DNA of 63,431 nt from Clostridia bacterium (GTDB taxonomy: Bacteria > Bacillota > Clostridia > Christensenellales > Aristaeellaceae), in NCBI GenBank assembly GCA_017429695.1, contig JAFROK010000056.1:1-63431 (forward strand), in the 5' to 3' direction. The notes below the pieces were generated by a model. The model ran no database searches, was not told where the DNA came from, and saw only the letters and a list, made by a program, of their open reading frames with translations. This document shows positions 16,882 through 26,705 of this stretch, piece by piece; within the stretch, counting starts at the first letter, position 1; each line of letters starts with the position of its first letter. Both the position numbers and the translations under genes were made by a program.

Positions 16882-17274
16882 ATGCAGGAAGTTTACGAGT
16901 TTCTGAAGAAGTGCGGCGTTTACTATCTGGCGACAGCGGACGGGGAACAGCCCCGGGTGCGGCCCTTCGGCACCCAGGACATCTTTGAGGGAAAGCTGTA
17001 TATCCAGACCGGCAAGTCCAAGGCGGTATCCCGTCAGATCCAGGCGAATCCGAACGTGGAAATCTGCGCGTTTGCAGACGGCCAATGGGTGCGGATTACC
17101 GGCCGACTGGTGCGGGACGACCGGATTGAAGCGAAACAGCATATGCTGGATGCCCATCCCCAGCTGAAGGGCATGTATTCGGCCGAGGATGACAACACCG
17201 AGGTGCTGTACTTCGAAAACGCGGAGGCGACATTCGCCAGCTTCGGCGGCGCGCCGCGGACCGTACGCTTCTGA
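16882..17274 (+). CDS. Pyridoxamine 5'-phosphate oxidase-fold flavin-binding protein
   Basis: 130 residues, a single split-barrel domain. The opening 'EVYEFLKKCGVYYLATADGEQPRVRPFG' and later 'NPNVEICAFADGQWVRITG' are typical of the PNPOx-like proteins of clostridia that bind FMN or F420-like cofactors and reduce small molecules. It is shorter than true PdxH and lacks the C-terminal substrate-binding Arg-x-His region, so pyridoxal-phosphate synthesis is unlikely. A strong SD (GGAGGAG) precedes the ATG. The next gene, an SH3 protein, starts 31 bases downstream. Confidence 0.8.
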   Translation: MQEVYEFLKKCGVYYLATADGEQPRVRPFGTQDIFEGKLYIQTGKSKAVSRQIQANPNVEICAFADGQWVRITGRLVRDDRIEAKQHMLDAHPQLKGMYSAEDDNTEVLYFENAEATFASFGGAPRTVRF

Positions 17275-17305
17275 GCTAAAGGAGCAACCGAAGGAGGAAA
17301 AAGCA

Positions 17306-18403
17306 ATGAAGAAGTTCCTGGCGGTTCTGCTGGCGGCCCTGCTTTTGTGCGGCATCACGACAGCGCTGGCGTGGGAAACGGACAGCTATGTGATGACATA
17401 CGGCGCAATCAATGACCAGCAGCTGTATTATGGCACATGGCAGCAGGCATACCTGCAGATCCTGAACAACCATAATTCCGGGATTCACGCATACCAGAAC
17501 CGGACGCTGAGCTATTATAATAACAATAATTATGTCCAGGTTCCGTGCAAGCCGGTGGCGCTGACGGATATCACGGGGGACGGGATTCCGGAACTGCTGT
17601 TCCTGGAAATTGTAAGCAGACAGGACGGCAACCTGCGTGGCGACCTTTATATCTATTCTTCCGACGGAAACGCAGCGAAGTGCGTTCTCTTCGTGCCGGC
17701 AATTACCCGGCCGGGATATGACGATGTGGGCCTGGGATTCAACATTTACCAGTCCTCGGCAAACGGCGGTCGGCTGGTGATGGAATACTTCGAATATGAA
17801 TGGCCGTGGCTCGTGGAAACGGCGCCGGGCACGGACGGCCGGTATGGGCTGAAAGGATACCTGGCGGCGGCTTACGACAATTCCGGCGAGGGAAATGGTA
17901 CCTATTGGTGGAGTGGAAAAACCATCAGCCAGGAAGAATATCTTTCCAGGCTGCAGGCGATCCAGAACGGCCGGACGGTGACAATTTCCGATTACTACGC
18001 GGATGACTACAGTTTCTATGGCCTGATGCTGGATTATGAAACGACGGTTTCCATGCTCAACGGGTTCACCCAGCCGACGGGCCAGACGAATCTGCCGACG
18101 GTTCCGGATTCCCAGAACAACCAGGGCGGCCAGACGACATACAACAACGAAATATGGGGGCTGACGATCGACAAGCTGGCGACCCGGAAGGGACCGGGCA
18201 CCCAGTATGACGGCGGCGGTACCTACAGCGTGAAGAACCAGTATATCAAGATCCTGGCCAGGGCCTGGGACAAGCGGAACGGAATCTGGTGGGTCAAGTG
18301 TGAGATTCCGTATCACGGGGAGATCCGGGTGCTGTGGACCGGGTGGAAACGGTTTGACCATTCCACGGTCAATCTGGAAGAAATTCCGGAAGAAACCTGG
18401 TGA
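17306..18403 (+). CDS. Secreted protein with C-terminal SH3-like domain
   Basis: 365 residues with a cleavable signal peptide (MKKFLAVLLAALLLCGITTALA). The middle (about 25-265) looks like a calcium-free globular domain with a beta-rich 'TDITGDGIPELLFLE' segment resembling FG-GAP/VCBS-like repeats. The C-terminal 70 residues ('TRKGPGTQYDGGGTYSVKNQYIKIL...WWVKCEI') form an SH3b-like domain of the kind that targets peptidoglycan or serves as a cell-wall module. The ATG at 17306 has the SD AAGGAGG. No enzyme motif is seen. Confidence 0.7.
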   Translation: MKKFLAVLLAALLLCGITTALAWETDSYVMTYGAINDQQLYYGTWQQAYLQILNNHNSGIHAYQNRTLSYYNNNNYVQVPCKPVALTDITGDGIPELLFLEIVSRQDGNLRGDLYIYSSDGNAAKCVLFVPAITRPGYDDVGLGFNIYQSSANGGRLVMEYFEYEWPWLVETAPGTDGRYGLKGYLAAAYDNSGEGNGTYWWSGKTISQEEYLSRLQAIQNGRTVTISDYYADDYSFYGLMLDYETTVSMLNGFTQPTGQTNLPTVPDSQNNQGGQTTYNNEIWGLTIDKLATRKGPGTQYDGGGTYSVKNQYIKILARAWDKRNGIWWVKCEIPYHGEIRVLWTGWKRFDHSTVNLEEIPEETW

Positions 18404-18457
18404 GGAGAAAGCCCTTCGGGGAAAATGCTTCCCTGGGAAAAACCGATAAGAAGAAAA

Positions 18458-18487
18458 TTGACAAGAAGCGGCTGCGCGAGGTAAAAT
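18458..18487 (+). promoter_or_regulatory. purA promoter overlapping a terminator
   Basis: TTGACA (18458-18463), an 18-base spacer and TAAAAT (18482-18487). The spacer contains the left arm of the preceding terminator, so transcription of purA should begin between the two arms. Confidence 0.7.
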
Positions 18488-18513
18488 AACCGGTAGTGCA
18501 GCCGCGTTTTTTT
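18468..18513 (+). terminator. Terminator of the SH3 protein gene
   Basis: Perfect 8-bp stem GCGGCTGC/GCAGCCGC separated by 22 bases, followed by G and seven T. The long loop holds the purA -10 box. Confidence 0.75.
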
Positions 18514-18538
18514 GTGTGAACAGGAAGGGGGAACTGCC

Positions 18539-19816
18539 GTGTCTTGTACAGCAATTGTTGGCATCAACTGGGGCGACGAAGGCAAGGGCCGGATGGTGGA
18601 CCTGCTGACGGAAAGCTTCGATGTGGTGGTCCGTTTTCAGGGCGGAACCAATGCCGGGCATAAGGTCATCAACGAAAACGGCACTTTCACGCTGCACCTG
18701 CTTCCTTCAGGTGTATGCCGCAAGGGCGTGATGAACGTGCTGGGCAACGGCGTGGCCCTGGATCCGGAAAAGCTGGTGGAGGAAATTGAAGACCTGAAAG
18801 CCAAAGGGATCCAGATTTCCCCGGACAACCTGATGATCAGCGACCGGGCGTCCCTGCTCCTGCCGTGGCACCGGAAAATGGACGAGCTGGAGGAATCCCG
18901 CCTGGACGACAAAAAGTTCGGTTCCACCAAGCGGGGTATCGCACCGTTCTATTCCGACAAACACCTGAAAAAAACCGTGATGGCCGGCGAGCTGTTTTAT
19001 CCGGATGTGATCAAACAGCGGCTGAAGGGCCTGCGCGAATGGAAAAACCTGGAGCTGACCGGCGTGTACGGCGCCGAAGCGGTGACGGAAAAAGCGGTCA
19101 ACGCCTGGCTGAAGGATTCCTGTGAAAAGCTCAAGCCGTATATCCGGGATGTGCGGAGCTACCTGCGGGAGGCGCAGGAGGATGACAAGCGCATCCTCTT
19201 TGAGGCGCAGCTGGGCGCCCTGCGGGACCTGGACTACGGCACCTATCCCTACACCACCTCCTCCAACGTGCTCACGGCGTACGCGCCGCTGGGTTCCGGC
19301 CTGCCCGGGGCACAGATTGACCACGTGATCGGCGTGGTGAAGGCCTATTCCTCCTGCCTGGGCGAAGGCCCCTTCGTCTGCGAGATGAAAGGCGCGGAGG
19401 CAGACCGGCTGCGGGAGCTGGGCGGCGAGTTTTCAGAGAAGGACGGGCATCCCTACCGCGTCGGCCCCATTGACCTGGTGGCGACGAAATACGGCGTGCA
19501 GGTGCAGACGGCTACCGAAATCGCCCTGACCAAGCTGGATATCCTCGGCGCGCTGGACCAGATTCCGGTGTGCGTCAGGTACCGGCTGAACGGCCAGGAA
19601 ATTGAAGAATTCCCCTTCCCGGCAGCGCTTCCCCAATGCGAACCGGTGATTGAATACATGCCCGGCTGGAAGTGCGACATTTCCGACGTCCGGGACTGGT
19701 GGGACCTGCCGGAAGAAGCCAAGGCCTATGTGAACCGGATCGAGCGGTCCGTCGGGCGCGTGGTGCGCTGGATTTCCGTCGGCCCGGAACGGCACAGCAT
19801 CATCCGCCGCGGATGA
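18539..19816 (+). CDS. purA: Adenylosuccinate synthetase
   Basis: 425 residues. PurA joins IMP and aspartate using GTP to give adenylosuccinate, the first step from IMP to AMP. Visible family motifs: the N-terminal phosphate-binding loop GDEGKG (residues 12-17), 'GGTNAGH', the 'TKRGIAP' region, 'YPYTTSSN', '[11 protein letters not shown]' and the C-terminal 'ISVGPER'. The loop 'STKRGIAP' differs from the usual 'TTGRGIGP', and the length is close to the usual 425-430, so it looks functional. The GTG at 18539 is preceded by AGGAAGGGGG at proper spacing. Confidence 0.93.
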   Translation: MSCTAIVGINWGDEGKGRMVDLLTESFDVVVRFQGGTNAGHKVINENGTFTLHLLPSGVCRKGVMNVLGNGVALDPEKLVEEIEDLKAKGIQISPDNLMISDRASLLLPWHRKMDELEESRLDDKKFGSTKRGIAPFYSDKHLKKTVMAGELFYPDVIKQRLKGLREWKNLELTGVYGAEAVTEKAVNAWLKDSCEKLKPYIRDVRSYLREAQEDDKRILFEAQLGALRDLDYGTYPYTTSSNVLTAYAPLGSGLPGAQIDHVIGVVKAYSSCLGEGPFVCEMKGAEADRLRELGGEFSEKDGHPYRVGPIDLVATKYGVQVQTATEIALTKLDILGALDQIPVCVRYRLNGQEIEEFPFPAALPQCEPVIEYMPGWKCDISDVRDWWDLPEEAKAYVNRIERSVGRVVRWISVGPERHSIIRRG

Positions 19817-19874
19817 TCCCCAATCAGCGATCAATTCATTGATCATATATTATTTTGTCGAAGGAGAAAAAAGG

Positions 19875-21539
19875 ATGAATCTTTCACCACTGCAGAAGGC
19901 AAGATATGCGTACACCCCCAAGCTGCCCGGCATGCTCCGCGGCGGCATTTCCGAGATCAGCGTCAAGGTCGGCGCGCCCACAGAGAGCGTAGCGGACCAG
20001 GACAAGATCAAGGCACTTTTCCCCAACACCTACGGCAAGAATGAAATCACTTTCGTCAAGGGCAGCAATACCTCTGCGGCCAAAAAGCAGGTGGTGGGCG
20101 TGATCCTTTCCGGCGGCCAGGCCCCCGGCGGACACAACGTGATCTGCGGCCTGTATGACGCCATCAAGGCGACGGACAAGAACAACGTGCTGCTGGGCTT
20201 CAAGGGCGGCCCCTCCGGACTGATTGACGACAGCTATATCGAGTTTGACGACGAATACATCAACGCCTACCGGAACACCGGCGGCTTCGACATCATCGGT
20301 TCCGGCCGGACGAAGCTGGAAACGGAAGAACAGTTCAAAATCGTGACCGAAGTGGCGAAGAAGCACGGCCTGACCGCCATTGTGATCATAGGCGGCGACG
20401 ACTCCAACACCAACGCGGCGGTGCTGGCCGAATATATGGCGGCACACAACACCGGCGTCCAGGTGATCGGCTGCCCGAAGACCATCGACGGCGACCTGAA
20501 GAACGAAGACATTGAGGCGTCCTTCGGTTTCGACACCGCGACGAAGACCTATTCCGAGCTGATCGGCAATATCGAGCGGGACGCGAACTCCGCCAAGAAG
20601 TACTGGCACTTCGTCAAGGTTATGGGCCGTTCCGCCTCCCACGTGGCGCTGGAATGCGCGCTGGAAACCCAGCCGAACATCTGCCTGATCGGCGAAGAAG
20701 TGGCGGCGAAGAAGATGTCCATTGCGGACATTACGGGCTATATTGCTGATTCCGTTGAAAAGCGCGGCAACAACGGCGAAAACTTCGGCGTGGCCATCAT
20801 TCCCGAAGGCATCGTGGAATTCGTGCCCGAGTTCTCCAAGCTGATTGCGGAAATCAACGAGCTGCTGGCCGGCAAAAAGACCGAGGAATTCAACGCCCTG
20901 CCGGACTGGGACGCCAAGTACACCTTCATTAAGAAGGGCCTGAGCGGCGAATCCTTCGCGGTGTTTGATATCCTGCCGCAGTTTGTGCAGCAGCAGCTGT
21001 TCCTCGAACGGGATCCCCACGGCAACGTGCAGGTTTCCCTGATCGAGTCCGAAAAGCTGTTTGCCGAAACCGTGAAGACCGAACTGGCGAAGCGGAAGGC
21101 TGCCGGCACCTATAAGGGCAAGTTCGGCACCCAGCATCACTTTTTCGGCTATGAAGGCCGCTGTGCGTTCCCGTCCAACTTCGACGCGGACTACTGCTAC
21201 TCCCTGGGCTACAATGCCTTTATGCTGATCCAGTACGGCTACACCGGATACCTGTCCAAGGTGAGTAACATCTCCCGCCCCGCGGAAGAGTGGGTGGCCG
21301 GCGGCATGCCCATCACAAAGATGATGAACATGGAACGGAGAAACGGCGAGGACAAGCCCGTGATCCGCAAAGCGCTGGTGGAACTGGACGGCGCTCCCTT
21401 CAAGTATTTCGAAGCGCACAGGGACGAGTGGGCCGTGAAGACCAGCTTCACCTATCCCGGCGCGATCCAGTATTACGGACCCGCGGAAGTATGCGACCTG
21501 ACCACCCGGACCCTTGCCCTGGAAAAAGGCCAGGCCTGA
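19875..21539 (+). CDS. pfp: Diphosphate--fructose-6-phosphate 1-phosphotransferase
   Basis: 554 residues, the long PPi-PFK subtype. It phosphorylates fructose 6-phosphate with pyrophosphate, reversibly, in glycolysis and gluconeogenesis. Visible motifs: GGQAPGGHN in the N-terminal domain, '[10 protein letters not shown]' (the GGDD with the second Asp that is typical for PPi users rather than the ATP-type GGDG), 'CPKTIDGDL' and 'MGRSASH'. The ATG at 19875 has the SD AAGGAGAAAAAAGG. Its own terminator follows. The upstream neighbour purA has a separate promoter, so co-transcription is possible but not needed. Confidence 0.9.
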   Translation: MNLSPLQKARYAYTPKLPGMLRGGISEISVKVGAPTESVADQDKIKALFPNTYGKNEITFVKGSNTSAAKKQVVGVILSGGQAPGGHNVICGLYDAIKATDKNNVLLGFKGGPSGLIDDSYIEFDDEYINAYRNTGGFDIIGSGRTKLETEEQFKIVTEVAKKHGLTAIVIIGGDDSNTNAAVLAEYMAAHNTGVQVIGCPKTIDGDLKNEDIEASFGFDTATKTYSELIGNIERDANSAKKYWHFVKVMGRSASHVALECALETQPNICLIGEEVAAKKMSIADITGYIADSVEKRGNNGENFGVAIIPEGIVEFVPEFSKLIAEINELLAGKKTEEFNALPDWDAKYTFIKKGLSGESFAVFDILPQFVQQQLFLERDPHGNVQVSLIESEKLFAETVKTELAKRKAAGTYKGKFGTQHHFFGYEGRCAFPSNFDADYCYSLGYNAFMLIQYGYTGYLSKVSNISRPAEEWVAGGMPITKMMNMERRNGEDKPVIRKALVELDGAPFKYFEAHRDEWAVKTSFTYPGAIQYYGPAEVCDLTTRTLALEKGQA

Positions 21540-21561
21540 TTTCAGGCAAAACCAAATACAG

Positions 21562-21583
21562 CCACCCTTCGGGGTGGTTTTTT
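21562..21583 (+). terminator. Terminator of the PPi-phosphofructokinase gene
   Basis: 6-bp stem CCACCC/GGGTGG with a TTCG loop, followed by six T. Confidence 0.9.
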
Positions 21584-21597
21584 CGTGTATTTAACTG

Positions 21598-21627
21598 TTT
21601 ACAGATAACGCATGTTTAGGGTACAAT
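21598..21627 (+). promoter_or_regulatory. Promoter of the EAL protein gene
   Basis: TTTACA, an 18-base spacer and TACAAT, about 70 bases before the start codon at 21698. Confidence 0.7.
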
Positions 21628-21697
21628 ATTACAAACTAACCATCTTTAACCCAGAATGCCATGAAATCAGAACGACACCGTAAGGGGAAATGCGGAT

Positions 21698-24676
21698 ATG
21701 GCGGAAAGATACCAGTATACGGAGCAGGAACTGAGGACGATTGAGGGCCTTCAGATCCCGTTTGCTGTTTACCAGTTTATCAACAAACGGGTGGTCACAT
21801 TGGCCCTGTCTGACGGTTTCTGCCGGCTGCTCGGGTATGAGGACCGGGCACAGGCGGTCTACGACATGGATCACGATATGTACAGGGACACGCATCCGGA
21901 TGACGTGAACCGGATTGCCAATGCTGCCGTACGCTTTGCGACGGAGGGCGGCACGTACGACGTGGTTTACCGGTCGAAGGTGCCGAACGGCGCAGGGTAC
22001 AGGATGATCCATGCCCGGGGCGAGCATGTGATGACGCCCAATGGAACCCGCCTGGCGCATGTGTGGTATTTTGACGAGGGTGCCTATGATGAAGGCGTGG
22101 ATCAGGCCGGCGGGCCGGGCATGGCGTTGAACGAGGCGCTGAACAATGCCCTGCACGAGGAGAGCATCCTGAAAGCCAACCGCTACGATATGCTGACCGG
22201 ACTGCCCAACCTGAACTATTTCTTTGAACTGGCGGAAGCCGGAAAGGCTGCGATTGTTTCTGGCGGAGACACGGCCGTGATGCTCTACATGGACCTGAAC
22301 GGCATGAAATATTTCAACCACCGGAACGGGTTTGCAGAAGGCGACCGGCTGCTGAAAAGCATTGCCCGGATCCTGAAAAAAACATTCAGCAATGAGAACT
22401 GCTGCCATATCAGTGCAGACCGTTTTGCGGTTTTCACGAAAGCGGCCGGGCTGGAGGACGTGCTGCAGCGCTTTTTTGAAGAAGTCAGCGGCATTGACGA
22501 GGTGAAGACCCTGCCGGTGCGGGTCGGTATTTATGTTGCAGGTGTTGAAAACCTGCCGGCCGGCTATGCTTTTGACCGGGCCAAAATTGCCTGCGACAGC
22601 GTGCTGAAATCCGACATATCGGGATTCCGGTATTACGATGAGGAACTACAGGACGACCTGAAACGGCGGCAATATATCCTGACGCATATTGACGAAGCCA
22701 TTGAAAACGGATGGATCCGGGTGTATTACCAGCCGATCGTGCGGGCCATGAACGAGCGGGTCTGCGACGAGGAAGCCCTGGCCCGGTGGATTGACCCGGC
22801 GGAAGGCTTCCTGAGCCCGGCAGAGTTTATTCCGTACCTGGAGCAGGGCGGGTTGATTTACAAGCTGGACCTGTATATTGTCGAGCAGGTGCTCGAAAAG
22901 CTCAGGATGCAAGAAGAGGCCGGGCTGTTCCTTGTTCCGCAGTCGGTTAACCTGAGCCGGTCCGATTTTGACGCGTGCGATATTGTGGAAGAAATCCGGC
23001 TGCGGGTAGATGCGGCGGGCGTCAGCCGGAAGCTGATCACCATCGAGATTACAGAAAGCATGATCGGCACCGACTTCGATTTCATGAAGGAACAGGTGGA
23101 ACGCTTCCGGGCGCTGGGATTCCCGGTGTGGATGGATGACTTTGGCAGCGGGTATTCCTCGCTGGATGTGCTGCAGAGCCTCCGGTTTGACCTGATCAAG
23201 TTTGACATGAGCTTCATGCGGAAGCTGGATGAGGGCGAGAACGGCAAAATCATCCTGACCGAATTGATGAAGATGGCCACATCCCTGGGCGTGGACACGG
23301 TCTGCGAAGGCGTGGAGACGGAAAACCAGGTCCATTTCCTACAGGAAATCGGCTGCTCCAAGCTACAGGGCTACTATTACTGCAAGCCCATTCCGCTGGA
23401 AACCATCCTGGAACGGTACCGGACAGGCAAACAGATCGGGTTTGAAAACCCGGATGCGTCTGCCTACTATGAGGCAGTCGGCCGGGTGAACCTGTACGAC
23501 CTGGGCGTCATTGCCTCCGGGGACGAAGATTCGCTGGAGCACGCGTTCAACACGCTGCCGATGGGCATTATCGAAATCCGGGACAACACGGCGCGGTTTG
23601 TGCGGAGCAACCCAAGCTACCGGGAATTTATCCGGCAGGCTTTCGGAATTGACATGTCGGCAGCCTTCAACAAGGAATTTATCAAATTCAACACGCCCTT
23701 TATGAGGAATATTGTACAGGCCTGCAGCGAACAGGGCGCCCGTACATTCTTTGATGATAAGCTGCCGAACGGTTCGGTGGTTCATACCTTTGCCCGCAGG
23801 ATCAGTGCCAACCCGGTGACGGGCAGTGTGGCGGTGGTGGCCGCGGTGCTGAGCGTATCGCAGCCGGACGGGAACATGACCTATGCGGAGATTGCCCGGG
23901 CCCTGGCGACGGACTACTACAACATTTACGTGGTGGACCTGGATACGGAGGAATATACCGAGTTTTCCTCCCCAATGGGGAAGGATGAGCTGGCGGTGGA
24001 ACGCCGCGGAACGGATTTCTTTGCATCGGCGAAGCGGGATACGATGACGCGGATCTACACGGCCGACCGGGAACTGTTCCTGGAATGGTTCAACAAGGAG
24101 AATATTATCCGGGAGTTGGATGCGCACGGCGTATTCACCAGTACCTACCGGCTGATTGACAGCGGCGAACCGATCTATGTCAACATGAAAATTATCCGGA
24201 TGCAGGGCGGAAACCGGATTATCATCGGTGTCAGCATCATTGATTCCCAGATGAAACAGCGGGAGGCCATCCAGCATATCCGGAAGGAACGGGACGCACT
24301 GGCCCGGGTTATGGCGATTGCGGAGGACTACATCAGCATCTATTCCGTGGATCCGAAAAGCGGCGAATATGTCGAATATAACTCCTCCGAGGAATACAAG
24401 AGCCTGGGCCTGACGCGGGAAGGCCGGGATTTCTTCGAGGACGGCCTGGAGAGCGGTAAAACCGTGATCCATCCGGATGACCAGCGGATGTACATGGCCC
24501 GGTTTAACCGGGATGTGATTATGCGGGAGATCTGGCGGGACGGCGTATTCCGGATGCATTACCGGCTGATGTTCCGCGGCGGGCCCAAAGACGTGACCCT
24601 GAAGATTGTATCCATCAGCGACGGGGAAAACGAACGGCTGCTGGCCGGCGTGCGGGCATGGAAAGAAAGACAGTGA
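21698..24676 (+). CDS. PAS-GGDEF(degenerate)-EAL-PAS protein, probable c-di-GMP phosphodiesterase
   Basis: 992 residues, soluble. A PAS-like domain (about 15-125) precedes a GGDEF-fold domain (about 175-310) whose active motif is replaced by SADRF near residue 240, so cyclase activity should be lost; it may bind GTP or act as a scaffold. The EAL domain (about 325-575) keeps all catalytic residues: E of EEALARW, N of VNLSR, E of EITES, DD of DDFGSGYSSL, K of IKFDM, E of EGVET and Q of QGYYYCKP. Two further PAS-like repeats follow (about 735-860 and 870-985). This protein should hydrolyse c-di-GMP to pGpG. It starts a block of five GGDEF/EAL genes; an AAGGGGAAA SD precedes the ATG. Confidence 0.85.
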   Translation: MAERYQYTEQELRTIEGLQIPFAVYQFINKRVVTLALSDGFCRLLGYEDRAQAVYDMDHDMYRDTHPDDVNRIANAAVRFATEGGTYDVVYRSKVPNGAGYRMIHARGEHVMTPNGTRLAHVWYFDEGAYDEGVDQAGGPGMALNEALNNALHEESILKANRYDMLTGLPNLNYFFELAEAGKAAIVSGGDTAVMLYMDLNGMKYFNHRNGFAEGDRLLKSIARILKKTFSNENCCHISADRFAVFTKAAGLEDVLQRFFEEVSGIDEVKTLPVRVGIYVAGVENLPAGYAFDRAKIACDSVLKSDISGFRYYDEELQDDLKRRQYILTHIDEAIENGWIRVYYQPIVRAMNERVCDEEALARWIDPAEGFLSPAEFIPYLEQGGLIYKLDLYIVEQVLEKLRMQEEAGLFLVPQSVNLSRSDFDACDIVEEIRLRVDAAGVSRKLITIEITESMIGTDFDFMKEQVERFRALGFPVWMDDFGSGYSSLDVLQSLRFDLIKFDMSFMRKLDEGENGKIILTELMKMATSLGVDTVCEGVETENQVHFLQEIGCSKLQGYYYCKPIPLETILERYRTGKQIGFENPDASAYYEAVGRVNLYDLGVIASGDEDSLEHAFNTLPMGIIEIRDNTARFVRSNPSYREFIRQAFGIDMSAAFNKEFIKFNTPFMRNIVQACSEQGARTFFDDKLPNGSVVHTFARRISANPVTGSVAVVAAVLSVSQPDGNMTYAEIARALATDYYNIYVVDLDTEEYTEFSSPMGKDELAVERRGTDFFASAKRDTMTRIYTADRELFLEWFNKENIIRELDAHGVFTSTYRLIDSGEPIYVNMKIIRMQGGNRIIIGVSIIDSQMKQREAIQHIRKERDALARVMAIAEDYISIYSVDPKSGEYVEYNSSEEYKSLGLTREGRDFFEDGLESGKTVIHPDDQRMYMARFNRDVIMREIWRDGVFRMHYRLMFRGGPKDVTLKIVSISDGENERLLAGVRAWKERQ

Positions 24677-24697
24677 TTCATCAGGGGAGATGAACAT

Positions 24698-26611
24698 ATG
24701 ATATCCGGAAAACGAAAGACGATCGGCGTGTTCCTGTGCAAGGCATACTCGCTGTTTGACAACGCAGTATATGCTGCTCTGGAACGGGAGGCAAGGCGGC
24801 TGGACTATGATATCATCATCTTTACGACGGTGGGGTATTTTGCCAGCCAGAATGATTACGACGCCCAGGAACTGGGCATGTTTGACTTTGCGCCGATTGA
24901 GAAGCTGGACGGGATTATCGTTGCGCCGGACACTTATGAGATCGATGGATTCCGGGACAGGCTTCGCGGGGAGATCATGAAGCGGGCCAAGTGCCCGGTG
25001 GTGGCGATCCGGCACCGGACAGACGAAATTGCCTGCGTTTATACGGATGAGGACCGGGCCTTCCGTCCCCTGATCCGGCACCTGCTGGACCACCACGGGC
25101 TGAAAAGAATCGCCTTCCTGGCTGGCTATGAGGGGCATGCGGACAGTGACAAGCGCCTGCAGGTATACCGGGAGGAAATGGCGGCCCACGGACTGGCAGT
25201 GGACGAAGAAAAGGATATCTGCCACGGCAACATGTGGTATAACTGCGGCCCGGATGCGTATGAACACTTCTTCCGGGAGGGCGGGGAACATCCGGAGGCG
25301 ATCGCCTGCGCCAACGACTATATGGCGGTGGGCATGATCCGCGCGCTGATGGCACACGGATACCGGGTGCCACAGGATGTGATTGTGACCGGCTTCGACA
25401 ACGTGCCCAGCGTGGCCATGGATGAACCGACGATGACGACGGTTGAGCAGGACTTTGAAGGGATGGCCCTGGCGGCCATGGAGAAACTGGACCGCCTGAT
25501 CCGCCAAGGGGACAAAGACCGGTGGGAGAAGATTCCGGTCGGCGCAAAACTGATCCTTGGGGAAAGCTGCGGATGTGGCGACCGGGGAGAAAATTACTAC
25601 CTGCAGGTGGCGCTGGACAAGAACAGGGACCTGGAACGCATGAGTACGCGGGAGGTCGGCATGACCTACCTGACGATTGAAATGAATGCCTGCGAGGACC
25701 TGCAGGAGATGCACCGGGTGCTGATTGACAAGCTGGATGACACGATGCAGCTGCGGGATTTCTACCTGTGCCTGTTTACAGCGGAAGACGGCCCGGACGG
25801 GGAACCGGTATTTGCCGAGGAAACAACGGACCGCGCCTGCCTGGTGCACGCGGTGCGCGACCACCGGGACCACGGCATGCCGATGATTACCTTTGACCGC
25901 CGGCTCCTGCTGCCGGAAATGGCGGAACGGCGGGACACGCCCCAGGTGTTCTACCTGATGCTGCTGCATCAGCGGGAGAATGCCTACGGCTATGCCATGG
26001 TCCACTTTGAGGACGGATTTTTACCGAGCAACTTTTTCCAGCACTGGTACGTGATTCTTTCCGGCGCCCTGAGCAACATGCACAAACGGAATGAACTGAT
26101 GGTGCTGTATGAGGAACGGCGGCTGTCGAGCATTACGGACGTGATGACACGGCTTTTGAACCGCCGCGGCCTGGAGGAACAGCTGACGCCGGTATGGAGC
26201 CGGATGTGTTCCCGGCAGGAGCAGGTGGCGTTTGTCAGCTTTGACCTGGACGGGCTGAAGCGGATTAATGATACCTACGGGCACCAGGCGGGCGACTTCG
26301 CGATCCGGCTGGTGGCCGAAGCCATCCGGAAAGCCGCTCCGCAGAACGCCCTGGCCGCCCGCATGGGCGGGGATGAGTTCCTGGCGGTGCTGCCGCGGGC
26401 CGGACAGGCGGCGGCGGATAAGTTTATTGCGGATTTCCACAGCTGGCTGAAGAACCTGAACCGGGAGGAAGACCGGGCGTTTCAGGCGGAAGCCAGCGCC
26501 GGGGCAGCCGTGTTCCGGCTGAACGAAATGACGACGATTGAGAGCTGCCTCCAGAAGAGTGACGAGATTATGTACCATGAGAAGGATGAACATCACGCCG
26601 GGCGGAGTTAG
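24698..26611 (+). CDS. LacI-type sensor fused to an intact GGDEF diguanylate cyclase
   Basis: 637 residues. The N-terminal 285 residues have the two-lobe periplasmic-binding fold of LacI/GalR regulators ('GVFLCKAYSLFDNAVYAALE' start, 'GFDNVPSVAMDEPTMTTVEQ' near 230-250) but lack the helix-turn-helix. A middle region of about 165 residues is unidentified (GAF-like length). The GGDEF domain (about 465-630) has an intact RMGGDEF at 555-561 and no RxxD inhibition site. It should therefore make c-di-GMP in response to a cytoplasmic small molecule, perhaps a sugar. An in-frame TAG within a period-7 repeat ends it. Confidence 0.85.
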   Translation: MISGKRKTIGVFLCKAYSLFDNAVYAALEREARRLDYDIIIFTTVGYFASQNDYDAQELGMFDFAPIEKLDGIIVAPDTYEIDGFRDRLRGEIMKRAKCPVVAIRHRTDEIACVYTDEDRAFRPLIRHLLDHHGLKRIAFLAGYEGHADSDKRLQVYREEMAAHGLAVDEEKDICHGNMWYNCGPDAYEHFFREGGEHPEAIACANDYMAVGMIRALMAHGYRVPQDVIVTGFDNVPSVAMDEPTMTTVEQDFEGMALAAMEKLDRLIRQGDKDRWEKIPVGAKLILGESCGCGDRGENYYLQVALDKNRDLERMSTREVGMTYLTIEMNACEDLQEMHRVLIDKLDDTMQLRDFYLCLFTAEDGPDGEPVFAEETTDRACLVHAVRDHRDHGMPMITFDRRLLLPEMAERRDTPQVFYLMLLHQRENAYGYAMVHFEDGFLPSNFFQHWYVILSGALSNMHKRNELMVLYEERRLSSITDVMTRLLNRRGLEEQLTPVWSRMCSRQEQVAFVSFDLDGLKRINDTYGHQAGDFAIRLVAEAIRKAAPQNALAARMGGDEFLAVLPRAGQAAADKFIADFHSWLKNLNREEDRAFQAEASAGAAVFRLNEMTTIESCLQKSDEIMYHEKDEHHAGRS

Positions 26612-26642
26612 TGATTAGTGGTTAGTGGTTAGTGATTAGTGA
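26608..26642. repeat. Period-7 intergenic repeat (copy 3)
   Basis: Five heptamers: TTAGTGA, TTAGTGG, TTAGTGG, TTAGTGA, TTAGTGA. The first unit supplies the TAG stop codon (26609-26611) of the upstream GGDEF gene. Confidence 0.85.
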
Positions 26643-26670
26643 GGCGGCCGGTTGCAGGATACCGGCCGCC
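26643..26670 (+). other. Strong GC-rich hairpin
   Basis: Perfect 10-bp stem GGCGGCCGGT/ACCGGCCGCC with an 8-base loop, directly after the repeat. No T-run follows (GGTGTTATG), so termination is uncertain. Confidence 0.5.
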
Positions 26671-26705
26671 GGTGTTATGATGGCCCCGGAAGGAGATGGT
26701 TTTGG

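Noticed and set aside
23363-26005. 880-codon minus-strand open frame opposite the EAL and LacI-GGDEF genes
   Set aside because: The plus strand encodes complete conserved domains; the antisense frame has no SD or family motif.
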